Notes: generated by a model not told the origin, from the letters alone. Positions 34,981-43,613 are shown, numbered from the stretch's first letter. The stretch is 64,000 nucleotides of DNA from Winogradskyella sp046545555 (GCF_046545555.1 NZ_JBHZTH010000001.1:682001-746000), one strand, 5' to 3'. Numbers and translations are program-made.

Positions 34981-35505
34981 ATGAAAGAAAACTCAAGAAT
35001 ACTAACCTATATAACTTACGGTATTTTATTAGGAGCAGTTTCAGTGCTTTTGAATGATCTACGCGAGTTTGATTTTAATCAATTTGAAAAATTTACAAAT
35101 TGGGCAAAGGTCGCAGACAAAAATGAAAGTTGGTTTACTTCTAAAAATCTAATTGAATGGAGTTATTATGCTATAAGTGCTGGTATGTTTTTTTGGAGAG
35201 GCTACTTAATTTATGGTTTCAGTTATTTCTTATCAATTTTAAAAGAGGTTGAAGCAGGCCATTACTTTAGTGATAAGAATATTAAGTACTTCAAAAAAAT
35301 CGGAAATATTTTTATTTGGTATACCATCAATATTTTAGTATTAAGATTCCTGTTAACTGCAATTGATGGCTCTACTTTTAAATTTATTAGAGAACTCAAA
35401 GGTGAATTCACTTTTTTAATTCCGGCAGGATTGGCGTTCTATATTTTAGCTGAAATTTTTGAGAAAGGAAAACAAGTTGAAGAAGAAAACGACCTAACCA
35501 TTTAA
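34981..35505 (+). CDS. DUF2975 membrane protein, second copy
   Basis: A 174-residue paralogue of the preceding gene, with four predicted membrane segments and the same C-terminal EENDLTI. The mid-region KEVEAGHYFSDKNIKYFKKI corresponds to LKKDFYNTELISGMFSSGK of the first copy. The N-terminal half has diverged and includes a charged loop (RVADK-like, WAKVADKNESWF). Two bases before the HTH gene. The pair may form a heteromeric membrane complex (inference). Confidence 0.75.
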   Translation: MKENSRILTYITYGILLGAVSVLLNDLREFDFNQFEKFTNWAKVADKNESWFTSKNLIEWSYYAISAGMFFWRGYLIYGFSYFLSILKEVEAGHYFSDKNIKYFKKIGNIFIWYTINILVLRFLLTAIDGSTFKFIRELKGEFTFLIPAGLAFYILAEIFEKGKQVEEENDLTI

Positions 35506-35507
35506 CC

Positions 35508-35714
35508 ATGTCAATAGTAGTCAACTTAGATATAATGCTAAAAAAACGAGGTGTAAAAAGTAAAGAACTAGCCGAAATTATAGGAATAACTCCTGCTAAT
35601 ATGTCTATTTTAAAATCTGGTAAGGCAAAAGCGATGCGGTTTTCAACTTTAGAAGCTATTTGCAAAGCTTTAGATTGTCAACCAAGTGATATTTTAGAGT
35701 ATGTCGAAGACTAA
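35508..35714 (+). CDS. Small Cro/CI-type HTH regulator (YozG-like)
   Basis: A 68-residue DNA-binding protein consisting only of a helix-turn-helix domain: MLKKRGVKSKELAEIIGITP and NMSILKSGKAKAMRFSTLEA, then KALDCQPSDILEYVED, the typical YozG/XRE end. It closes the DUF2975 operon (2-base gaps), and the paired palindromes at the operon's promoter are natural candidate sites for it. Ends 5 bases from the convergent SRAP gene. Confidence 0.9.
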   Translation: MSIVVNLDIMLKKRGVKSKELAEIIGITPANMSILKSGKAKAMRFSTLEAICKALDCQPSDILEYVED

Positions 35715-35719
35715 AAGGA

Positions 35720-36451
35720 TTAAAAAAGAGTGTTTTTTTGAACTGCCTCAATAATATATGGTTTATTTGTGTCGACACCTTTTTTATAAAAATCTCTACT
35801 GACTGGATGGGCCTTAAATTCGTTTTTTGTAAAGCCAATAGCCATAATTTCATTGACTTCTTGGTCAGTAATTCCATCATCTAACCAGTCTTCAAAATAA
35901 TGCTCATCTAATATTAATGGCATTCGTTTTTTCTTGTTATGAACTTCTGCGAAAAAAGGATTTGCATCGGTTGTAAGTATTGTTGTAGTTAAAGTGCCAT
36001 CTTCCATCTCATTATATAAGCCTGCAAATAAAAACATATTCCCTTCTGAGTATTTTTCTGAAGGTTGATAGCAGAAATGCGGTATAGCTTGCCCATTTTC
36101 GTGATGTGGTTCAAAAAAACCATCTGCTAAAATCAAACAGCGTTTATTTTCAGCACTTTCTTTGTATGACGCTTTTTCAAATATGCTCTCACTTCTTGCA
36201 TTTAACGTATTACTTTTTTTTCTAAAAATTTCGGGATTATGAGCTGCCCAATCTGGGATTAATCCCCATTTTGCACTATAAATAGTGTGCTCCTCATCCA
36301 TTTTAATGATTTGTAAATCACCATAGGTAAATCCGTTTAAATGATAGTAGGGATTATAATTTGTTGTCGCCGAAAATGTTGCAGGAATTTGATTTAGAAG
36401 TTCTTGTTCTATTTGTTCTTTCTGTTTCCGTAATGCTGTAGAATAACACAT
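35720..36451 (-). CDS. SRAP-family protein (YedK/HMCES-like abasic-site shield)
   Basis: A 243-residue SRAP protein. The start at 36451 leaves Cys as residue 2 (MCYSTALRK), which after Met removal forms the DNA-protein crosslink with abasic sites. TLNARSES, LADGFFEPHHENG and FKAHPVSRDF carry the other conserved Asn, Glu and His residues. The longer upstream open frame would bury the Cys and is rejected. It follows dinB by 25 bases and belongs to the damage-response cassette. Confidence 0.92.
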   Translation of the reverse strand: MCYSTALRKQKEQIEQELLNQIPATFSATTNYNPYYHLNGFTYGDLQIIKMDEEHTIYSAKWGLIPDWAAHNPEIFRKKSNTLNARSESIFEKASYKESAENKRCLILADGFFEPHHENGQAIPHFCYQPSEKYSEGNMFLFAGLYNEMEDGTLTTTILTTDANPFFAEVHNKKKRMPLILDEHYFEDWLDDGITDQEVNEIMAIGFTKNEFKAHPVSRDFYKKGVDTNKPYIIEAVQKNTLF

Positions 36452-36476
36452 AATAATAAAATTAGTGATTTTTTTA

Positions 36477-37694
36477 CTATTGATGTCTATTCGCCAATAA
36501 TGGGGGTGGCTCACCATTAAAAGGATTCCAACGACTAATGGTTCTCGCTTCCATACCAGCAGCACTCATTACAGCTCTGTCTCCATAACGTTCGCGCATT
36601 TTATCCATAGCTTGTGTGAGGTTAAGGTGCATTTCATTATCCTCAAATAAATTCACCTGATGTCCGCCTTCTACTAAATGGCTAAAGCGTACACCAACAA
36701 GTCGTACCAACAATCTGCGATGGTATAACTTTTTAAATAGACTCAGTACCACAGGAATAATATCATGGTCCATAGCGCTATAAGGAATCCGTTGCTGTTG
36801 TGTATAAGTTTGAAAATCTGAATACCTAACTTTAAACGTTACACAAGCCGTTAGTTTATGGCCGCGACGTAATTGAAAAGCCAAATTTTCAGCCATAGCA
36901 ATAACTAAACCTTTTAGTTTATTTACATCTGTAGTGTCTTGCCCAAAAGTACGCTCTGTAGAAATAGATTTACGTTCGTGGTATTGAATGACAGGTGAGT
37001 TGTCTATACCATTGGCTTTTCTCCAGATACCTAAACCGTTTTTACCTAAAACTTTATGCATCAGTTCCATAGGCATTTCTTGCACAGTTTTTATCTGTTT
37101 TACACCCAAATCACATAAAGCTTTGTATGTAACATTACCAACCATAGGAATTTTTTTAACTGAAAGCGGAGCTAAGAATGGCTTTTCGTTACCAGAATCA
37201 ATACGGATTTCGTTGTTTGGTTTAGCTTCTCCAGTTGCTATTTTAGAAACGGTTTTATTTAGTGATAACCCAAATGAAATTGGTAAGCCGGTTTCTCTAA
37301 TTATTTTTTGTCTTAATTCTGAAGCCAATTTATGACAACCAAAAAACTTATCCATTCCGGTAAGATCCATATAGAATTCATCAATAGATGTTTTTTCATA
37401 AAGCGGGACGCTTTCCTTTATAACATCAGTAACATCATTTGAAAATTTACTATAAATCCCTGAGTTTCCTCTAAGTACAATAGCTTCTGGGCAGAGTTGT
37501 TTTGCCATACGCATTGGCATTGCAGAGTGGATTCCGAAAGTTCTAGCTTCATAACTACAAGATGCTACAACACCACGATCACTTGTGCCACCAATGAGTA
37601 CAGGTTTGCCATTAAGACGACTATCAAGTAGGCGTTCGCAAGACACAAAAAAGGTGTCTAAATCCATATGTACTATACTGCGCTTATGAGTCAT
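36477..37694 (-). CDS. dinB: Y-family DNA polymerase IV
   Basis: A 405-residue translesion polymerase. Catalytic motifs are complete: IVHMDLDTFFVSCE (first Asp), CSYEARTFGIHSAMPM, and TSIDEFYMDL (SxDE). The C-terminal little finger ends with QVNLF, a beta-clamp-binding motif. Start overlaps the end of the dnaE-like gene by 11 bases, so they are co-translated. Unlike the imuB of other mutasomes, this enzyme looks catalytically active. Confidence 0.94.
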   Translation of the reverse strand: MTHKRSIVHMDLDTFFVSCERLLDSRLNGKPVLIGGTSDRGVVASCSYEARTFGIHSAMPMRMAKQLCPEAIVLRGNSGIYSKFSNDVTDVIKESVPLYEKTSIDEFYMDLTGMDKFFGCHKLASELRQKIIRETGLPISFGLSLNKTVSKIATGEAKPNNEIRIDSGNEKPFLAPLSVKKIPMVGNVTYKALCDLGVKQIKTVQEMPMELMHKVLGKNGLGIWRKANGIDNSPVIQYHERKSISTERTFGQDTTDVNKLKGLVIAMAENLAFQLRRGHKLTACVTFKVRYSDFQTYTQQQRIPYSAMDHDIIPVVLSLFKKLYHRRLLVRLVGVRFSHLVEGGHQVNLFEDNEMHLNLTQAMDKMRERYGDRAVMSAAGMEARTISRWNPFNGEPPPLLANRHQ

Positions 37695-40600
37695 GGAGTA
37701 TTTTTAGATCTCTAAAATTTTTTTTATTCTGAAATGTTGGATTTAATGATTGTACTGAATAACGTGGGTCTTCAATAATAGCTAAACGCTCTAATTTTGA
37801 AACCTCAATGTTTACACAGCTAAATTCTAGCATAACCTTCCCTGTAATTTTATAAATTCCTTTACCTCTAAATGGGTATTTAGATGAAACAGGCGGAAAA
37901 TGAACCGTATCTATAAAATCGCCATCGCGATCTAAAAAGGTTCCGAAATGCATGAGTTGTCTTTTTTTGGTTGTTGTCTTTTTTATAGTGATTAGGTAAC
38001 CTTCAATAACTATAAATTTACCTTCTAAGCTAGAGAGATGTCTTGCACGTAAATTCCCTGTAGTTTCTGTAGTTAATAATAAAAACGGGTTGCATAATGC
38101 AAAGCCAAGAAGCTCTATTTCGTCAAAAGCATTTTCTAAATCAGTACTTGGTAATTCAGGTGTGTTATAGCTTATTTTTTCTGTTTTAAATAAGTTGGTA
38201 ACATCTGTTTCAACTATAGTTTTGCTTATTTTTAGATGCGCTTCCCATAGCAATTCACGTTTATTAATTTCGGTAAAGCGAAAAGCATTTATCTTAATTA
38301 AAATAGATATTTGCTCAATAGAAATTGGTACACGTTCTATAAAATCATCTAGTGATTTAAATAGACCATTATTTGTTCTGTCATTAAGAATACGTTCTAT
38401 AGTTTTAGACTCAAAAGATTGTAAAAACATAAAACCGAGAATGATTGTTTTTCCTTTTACAATAGTTTGTATAGATGATTGATTAATACAAGGTGCTTCA
38501 ATTTTACCGTTATGCATTCTGGCCTCGTGCACATAGAGTTCAGTGCTGTAAAAACCGCCAAAATTATTAATGGTTGCAACCATATATTCTAAAGGATAGT
38601 AGGCTTTTAAAAATAGGCTTTGATAACTTTCTACGGCATACGATGCAGAATGGCCTTTGGCAAAAGCATAGCCAGCAAAACTTTCAATCTGTCTCCAAAC
38701 ATCTGCAACAAGTTCATAAGCTTCTCCGCGTTTTGCACAGTTATCAAAAAACTTTTGTTTTACTTTTAAAAATTCTTCTCGAGACCTAAATTTCCCGGAC
38801 ATACCACGGCGTAACATATCGGATTCACCTAAATCTAAACCGCCAAAAATATGTGCTACTTTAATAACATCTTCTTGGTATACCATAACGCCATAAGTTT
38901 CTGGCATAACACTCTGTAATACAGGGTGTGCTTCTTGTCGTTTTTCGGGATGACGATGCCGTAAAATATATTGTCGCATCATACCACTATTAGAAACACC
39001 AGGTCTAATAATAGAGCTTGCAGCAACCAAGCCTAAGTAGTCATCTACTTGAAGTTTTTTTAGTAACATACGCATTGCAGGAGATTCTACATAAAAACAA
39101 CCAATAGCTTTTGCGTTTCTTAAAAGATCTTTAATGCGTTCATCTTTCTTAAATCTTTTAATATCATGGATGTCAATTGGCAGTTGCGTTGTATAATTGG
39201 CATCAATAATTTCTACTGCTTCCTTTATCTTTCCTAAGCCACGTTGACTTAGAATATCGAATTTATAGAGTCCAATATCTTCTGCAACCACCATATCAAA
39301 CTGTGTGGTGGCAAACCCTTTTGGTGGCATAAATGTGGCACAATAGTTATGAATTGGTTCTTCTGAAATTAAAATTCCGCCTGCATGAATACCTAAATAG
39401 TTTGGAAATCCTTGAATATAAGTACTGTATTTAATAACGAGTTGCGATAATTTATCGAGTTGAGTGATGTTGTATTTACCTCTGGTAAGCTTATCCATTT
39501 CAGATTTTGGTAGACCAAAGACTTTACCCAATTCGCGTATTGAGGCTTTAAATTTAAAAGTATTGTAGACGGCTATGAGTGCTGTGTGTTTAAAGGTTTT
39601 AAAAATGTATTGGGTAATATCGTCTCTATCTCTCCAAGAAAAATCTATATCAAAATCTGGAGGATTCTGTCGAAATAGGTTTATAAAACGTTCAAAATAC
39701 AAATCGAGTTCAATAGGATCTACATCTGTAATTCTGAGTAAGTAGGCTATAATACTGTTAGCTCCACTACCACGACCAACATAATAGTAATCTTTGCTTC
39801 TTGCGTATTCTAAAATTTTCCAATTGATGAGAAAATAAGACACAAAATTTTTCTCCTTAATGAGAGTCAGTTCTTTTTTAATACGATCATATACTTTTTG
39901 GTTGACATCAGTTCCATAACGGTAATGAATACCGTTATATGTAAGTTGTTTTAGTAACTTGTAATCTGAAGTTTCATTTTCAGTTAAGCATTTCTGGTTT
40001 TTAGGGGTATTGATTTCAAAATTAAAATTTATGGTGCAGTTGTCTAATAATTTTCCGGTATTACTAATTAATTCAGGGAATTCTATATAGGTCTCGCAGA
40101 GTTCATTATAGGGTAACATCATATCATTTTCCTTGCCTTCTTCAGATTTAGGGAGCATACTTAATAACGTATTATTGTCAATAGCTCTAAGTAAACGATG
40201 CGTATTAAACCCTTTTTTATTTTGAAACGATACTGTTTTTAAGACGACTAATTTTTCACGGAATTGGTTCCATTTTGAAAATTTTAAATGATTAAGATCT
40301 TCTGGCGCAATACCTAAAAATTCATTGGGTTTTAGTTTGAAATCTTTTCCTTTTTGAAATGGATAAATCATGAAGCAATCGTCTAGGGTTTCATCTGGTT
40401 GTTCAGGTATTTTTAAATCGTGATTATGAAGAAATTTAGAGAGATAATCATTGATATTTTTAAAACCATGATTATTTTTTGCAATTAAAATAAATTGCTG
40501 CTCAGCTCTATTTCTAAAATCGACACCAAGTATAGGTTTTACTTTATATTTTTCAGAAAGTCTAACAACATCGAGACATGCAGAGGTATTATTAATATCT

Positions 40601-40707
40601 GTCAATGCCAAAGTTTGCACACCATTTTCTGAAGCAATAGCGAGTAATTGCTCTGGCTTTATAGTGCCATAACGCAGACTGTAATAGGTGTGACAATTTA
40701 AATACAT
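37684..40707 (-). CDS. DNA polymerase III alpha-type subunit (error-prone DnaE-like)
   Basis: A 1007-residue C-family polymerase, shorter than replicative DnaE. The catalytic block PPDFDIDFSWRDRDD with its paired Asp residues is intact, as is VGRGSGANSIIAYLL. The PHP domain at the N-terminus is degenerate: CHTYYSLRYG lacks one metal-ligand His, and TDINNTSA replaces the usual TDHGN, so proofreading-type activity is unlikely. An OB-fold follows near residue 900. Linked to dinB and SRAP, and divergent from the LexA-like regulator, it is probably the damage-inducible second DnaE. Confidence 0.9.
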   Translation of the reverse strand: MYLNCHTYYSLRYGTIKPEQLLAIASENGVQTLALTDINNTSACLDVVRLSEKYKVKPILGVDFRNRAEQQFILIAKNNHGFKNINDYLSKFLHNHDLKIPEQPDETLDDCFMIYPFQKGKDFKLKPNEFLGIAPEDLNHLKFSKWNQFREKLVVLKTVSFQNKKGFNTHRLLRAIDNNTLLSMLPKSEEGKENDMMLPYNELCETYIEFPELISNTGKLLDNCTINFNFEINTPKNQKCLTENETSDYKLLKQLTYNGIHYRYGTDVNQKVYDRIKKELTLIKEKNFVSYFLINWKILEYARSKDYYYVGRGSGANSIIAYLLRITDVDPIELDLYFERFINLFRQNPPDFDIDFSWRDRDDITQYIFKTFKHTALIAVYNTFKFKASIRELGKVFGLPKSEMDKLTRGKYNITQLDKLSQLVIKYSTYIQGFPNYLGIHAGGILISEEPIHNYCATFMPPKGFATTQFDMVVAEDIGLYKFDILSQRGLGKIKEAVEIIDANYTTQLPIDIHDIKRFKKDERIKDLLRNAKAIGCFYVESPAMRMLLKKLQVDDYLGLVAASSIIRPGVSNSGMMRQYILRHRHPEKRQEAHPVLQSVMPETYGVMVYQEDVIKVAHIFGGLDLGESDMLRRGMSGKFRSREEFLKVKQKFFDNCAKRGEAYELVADVWRQIESFAGYAFAKGHSASYAVESYQSLFLKAYYPLEYMVATINNFGGFYSTELYVHEARMHNGKIEAPCINQSSIQTIVKGKTIILGFMFLQSFESKTIERILNDRTNNGLFKSLDDFIERVPISIEQISILIKINAFRFTEINKRELLWEAHLKISKTIVETDVTNLFKTEKISYNTPELPSTDLENAFDEIELLGFALCNPFLLLTTETTGNLRARHLSSLEGKFIVIEGYLITIKKTTTKKRQLMHFGTFLDRDGDFIDTVHFPPVSSKYPFRGKGIYKITGKVMLEFSCVNIEVSKLERLAIIEDPRYSVQSLNPTFQNKKNFRDLKILHDS

Positions 40708-40733
40708 AATTAATAATGAGTTTGTAAAATTAG

Positions 40734-40769
40734 CTACTATTTGTAGTTATAATTGCTTACATTTGTAGT
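40734..40769. promoter_or_regulatory. Candidate operator: repeated CTnnnATTTGTAGT element
   Basis: Two related 14-mers, CTACTATTTGTAGT (40734-40747) and CTTACATTTGTAGT (40756-40769), lie 22 bases apart in the space between the divergent polymerase and repressor genes. The first contains ACTA-TTTG-TAGT dyad symmetry. The second contains TACATTTG (40758-40765), a -7-type box for the repressor gene. They are good candidates for the LexA-like protein's sites. Confidence 0.45.
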
Positions 40770-40794
40770 AATTAATGTTAAAACTCAAATTTCA

Positions 40795-40861
40795 ATGAAA
40801 CATCCATAACGAAAAGAAATACCCAAGGACAATGATTATGGATGTACTATGTGTCCTATAA
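40795..40861 (+). other. Leader region with mini-ORFs and interleaved inverted repeats
   Basis: The repressor gene's 5' leader holds two interlocking inverted repeats. ACATCCATAA (40800-40809) pairs with 40836-40845, and AGGACA (40826-40831) pairs with 40852-40857. Two minimal reading frames also occur: ATG-AAA-CAT-CCA-stop at 40795 and a nine-codon frame at 40832-40861 preceded by AAGGA. Function not established; see findings. Confidence 0.35.
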
Positions 40862-40879
40862 AAAAAGAATAGATATAAC

Positions 40880-41647
40880 ATGAAACCTATCCAAGCTAAC
40901 ATAAAACATTTAAGAACCCTCAAAAAGATGTCTCAAGAACGTTTTGCAGACGAATTAAAATGGAGTCGCTCAATGGTTGGTTCGTATGAAGAAGGGCGTT
41001 CTGAGCCACGAATAGATAGTCTAATAGATATATCTAATTATTTTGATATTCCTATTGATATCTTGGTCAAAAAGGATTTACGTAAAGCAAAGGATACGTC
41101 ATTTATAGAAGTAGGGAATAAGCGTGTTTTGTTTCCGGTAACTGTAAATGAAGATAATGAAGATTTAATTGAAATAATACCAGCAAAGGCATCTGCAGGC
41201 TATTTGTCTGGCTACGATGATCCTGAATATATAGAGCAGCTTCAAAAAATTAAATTACCGTTTTTACCAACAGGTACACACAGAGCATTTCCTATTAAGG
41301 GTGATTCTATGTTACCTGTAAAAGATGGTGCTTTTGTAGTGGCGAAATTTTTAGAAGATATTAATGATATTAAGAATGGTAGAACTTATGTAGTCTTAAC
41401 TAAGGATGATGGTTTGGTGTACAAGCGTGTTTATACAATTGATGATAGTGTAACGGATTTGTTATTAAGTTCTGATAACAAATCGTATCAACCTTATTTA
41501 GTTTCTAAAGAAACAATTTTAGAACTTTGGGAATTTACTTGTTGTATTAATACCCAAGAGTATGATGAAAAGGAATTGAAATTAAGTAGTATAATGATGA
41601 TGTTTCAAGAATTAAAAGTAGAACTGGAGGCTATAAAGCATATATAA
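40880..41647 (+). CDS. LexA/CI-like S24 repressor
   Basis: A 255-residue regulator. An N-terminal Cro/CI HTH (KMSQERFADELKWSRSMVGS) is followed by a peptidase S24 domain. The self-cleavage site is probably Ala106-Gly107 (KASAGYLSG); Ser143 in IKGDSMLPVKDG and Lys182 in VYKRVY form the dyad. RecA-stimulated autocleavage is therefore plausible. It is divergent from the dnaE-like/dinB/SRAP genes and probably represses them and itself. A C-terminal helix (FQELKVELEAIKHI) extends beyond the S24 domain. Followed by a strong terminator. Confidence 0.92.
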   Translation: MKPIQANIKHLRTLKKMSQERFADELKWSRSMVGSYEEGRSEPRIDSLIDISNYFDIPIDILVKKDLRKAKDTSFIEVGNKRVLFPVTVNEDNEDLIEIIPAKASAGYLSGYDDPEYIEQLQKIKLPFLPTGTHRAFPIKGDSMLPVKDGAFVVAKFLEDINDIKNGRTYVVLTKDDGLVYKRVYTIDDSVTDLLLSSDNKSYQPYLVSKETILELWEFTCCINTQEYDEKELKLSSIMMMFQELKVELEAIKHI

Positions 41648-41675
41648 ATAATTCAGAACAGAAACGATTAGATAT

Positions 41676-41708
41676 AAAAAAGGCGAAACATAGTGTTTCG
41701 CCTTTTTT
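41676..41708. terminator. Bidirectional intrinsic terminator
   Basis: A 15-base stem: AAAAAAGGCGAAACA (41676-41690) pairs with 41694-41708 around TAG. It lies between the S24 repressor gene and the convergent atpC gene and can serve both. Confidence 0.93.
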
Positions 41709-41732
41709 ATATAATTTTGATTGTGTTGTATA

Positions 41733-42026
41733 TTAATCAGCCAAAATGATTAGCTTGTTATCTTTCATTTCAATAGTACCAGAATTTATATTTACCGTTA
41801 ATACTTTTTTATCATCGTTATGAGGAATAACATCTGCATGCAGTTCATCAAAGACTAAATGACTTTGTGTATGTGTATTAATTCGGATTGTACCTTCTTT
41901 TAATATAGATACAATAGGAGCGTGATCTGTTAACATCTCAAACTCACCATTAACACCTGGTACAACTACAGAATCAACTTCTGAACTAAATAAAGTCGCT
42001 TCTGGTGATACAATTTCTAAATACAT
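41733..42026 (-). CDS. atpC: F1Fo ATP synthase epsilon subunit
   Basis: A 97-residue epsilon subunit: MYLEIVSPEATLFSSEVDSV and GVNGEFEMLTDHAPIVSILK are the N-terminal beta-sandwich signatures. The C-terminal helical hairpin that inhibits the enzyme in E. coli (139 residues) is absent, as usual in Bacteroidota. It follows atpD by 17 bases. The other ATP synthase genes are not in the window, which is normal for this phylum. Confidence 0.94.
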   Translation of the reverse strand: MYLEIVSPEATLFSSEVDSVVVPGVNGEFEMLTDHAPIVSILKEGTIRINTHTQSHLVFDELHADVIPHNDDKKVLTVNINSGTIEMKDNKLIILAD

Positions 42027-42043
42027 AATTCTGAAATTTTATA

Positions 42044-43552
42044 TTAAGCTTCAGCAAGCATTTTCTCTCCAGCTTCAACTGCTTCTTCAATAGAACCTTT
42101 AAGGTTAAATGCTGCTTCTGGTAAGTGGTCTAATTCACCATCCATAATCATATTAAAACCTTTAATAGTTTCTTTAATATCTACCAAAACACCTTTAAGA
42201 CCTGTAAATTGCTCTGCTACGTGGAATGGTTGAGATAAGAAACGTTGTACACGTCTTGCTCTACCTACAGCCATTTTATCTTCTTCAGATAATTCTTCCA
42301 TACCCAGAATAGCAATAATATCTTGTAATTCTTTATAACGTTGTAATAACTCTTTTACACGTTGTGCACAGTTATAGTGCTCATCACCTAAAATTTCAGC
42401 TGTTAAGATTCTAGATGTAGAATCTAATGGGTCTACCGCTGGGTAAATACCTAGCTCAGCAATTTTACGAGATAATACTGTTGTTGCATCTAAGTGAGCA
42501 AACGTTGTTGCTGGTGCAGGATCCGTTAAATCATCTGCAGGTACATAAACCGCTTGTACAGATGTAATAGAACCTTTTTTAGTTGAAGTAATACGCTCTT
42601 GCATTGCACCCATTTCAGTTGCTAATGTAGGTTGGTAACCTACTGCAGATGGCATACGACCTAATAATGCAGATACCTCAGAACCAGCTTGTGTAAAACG
42701 GAAGATGTTATCTACGAAAAATAATACATCTTTTCCTTGTCCATCACCAGCTCCATCACGGAAATATTCTGCTATAGTTAATCCTGAAAGTGCTACACGA
42801 GCACGAGCTCCAGGAGGCTCATTCATTTGACCGAAAACGAAAGTTGCTTTAGATTCTTTCATCCCTGATTTATCAACTTTAGATAAATCCCATCCTCCTT
42901 CTTCCATAGAGTGCATAAAGTCATCACCATATTTGATAATTCCTGACTCTAACATCTCACGAAGTAAATCATTTCCTTCACGTGTTCTTTCACCAACACC
43001 TGCAAATACAGAAAGACCACCGTGTCCTTTTGCAATATTGTTAATCAACTCTTGGATTAATACTGTTTTACCTACACCAGCACCACCAAATAAACCAATT
43101 TTACCACCTTTTGCATAAGGCTCAATTAAATCGATTACTTTAATACCAGTAAATAAAACTTCCGTAGAGGTTGATAAATCTTCAAACTTAGGAGCCTGTC
43201 TGTGAATTGGTAAACCGGCATCACCAGCTTTAGGTAAATCACCTAATCCATCAATAGCATCACCAATAACATTAAAAAGACGTCCGTAAACATCTTCACC
43301 GATTGGCATTTGGATTGGAGCACCAGTAGCGTGAACTTCTGTTCCTCTGCTTAAACCATCAGACGAATCCATAGCAATAGTACGTACTGTATCTTCACCA
43401 ATGTGAGACTGTACTTCTAGTACTAATTTAGAACCATCTTGATTGTTAATTTCTAACGAATCATAAATCTTTGGAAGCTCTGAACCAGCAGCGAATTCTA
43501 CATCGATAACTGGACCTACGATTTGTGCAACTTTACCTGTAACTTTTGACAT
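42044..43552 (-). CDS. atpD: F1Fo ATP synthase beta subunit
   Basis: The 502-residue catalytic beta subunit. Walker A is GGAGVGKTVLIQEL, and VLFFVDNIFRFTQAGSEVSA is the catalytic/Walker B segment with PSAVGYQPTLATEMG. The ATG at 43552 gives the standard N-terminus MSKVTGKVAQIVGPVIDVEF; an in-frame start eight codons upstream is less likely. A TATCTTTG box lies at 43614-43621. Forms a two-gene operon with atpC. Confidence 0.97.
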   Translation of the reverse strand: MSKVTGKVAQIVGPVIDVEFAAGSELPKIYDSLEINNQDGSKLVLEVQSHIGEDTVRTIAMDSSDGLSRGTEVHATGAPIQMPIGEDVYGRLFNVIGDAIDGLGDLPKAGDAGLPIHRQAPKFEDLSTSTEVLFTGIKVIDLIEPYAKGGKIGLFGGAGVGKTVLIQELINNIAKGHGGLSVFAGVGERTREGNDLLREMLESGIIKYGDDFMHSMEEGGWDLSKVDKSGMKESKATFVFGQMNEPPGARARVALSGLTIAEYFRDGAGDGQGKDVLFFVDNIFRFTQAGSEVSALLGRMPSAVGYQPTLATEMGAMQERITSTKKGSITSVQAVYVPADDLTDPAPATTFAHLDATTVLSRKIAELGIYPAVDPLDSTSRILTAEILGDEHYNCAQRVKELLQRYKELQDIIAILGMEELSEEDKMAVGRARRVQRFLSQPFHVAEQFTGLKGVLVDIKETIKGFNMIMDGELDHLPEAAFNLKGSIEEAVEAGEKMLAEA

Positions 43553-43613
43553 TACTCTTATGTTTTTGTTATGCAATAATTTAAATATGAAAAACAGCTC
43601 GTTTTTCGCGCTG

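Noticed and set aside
36452..36565. Longer start for the SRAP protein
   Set aside because: SRAP proteins need Cys as residue 2, which only the start at 36451 gives. The extension overlaps dinB.
40832..40861. In-frame N-terminal extension of the S24 repressor from the ATG at 40832
   Set aside because: A stop codon at 40859-40861 closes the frame before the ATG at 40880, so it can only be a separate mini-ORF.
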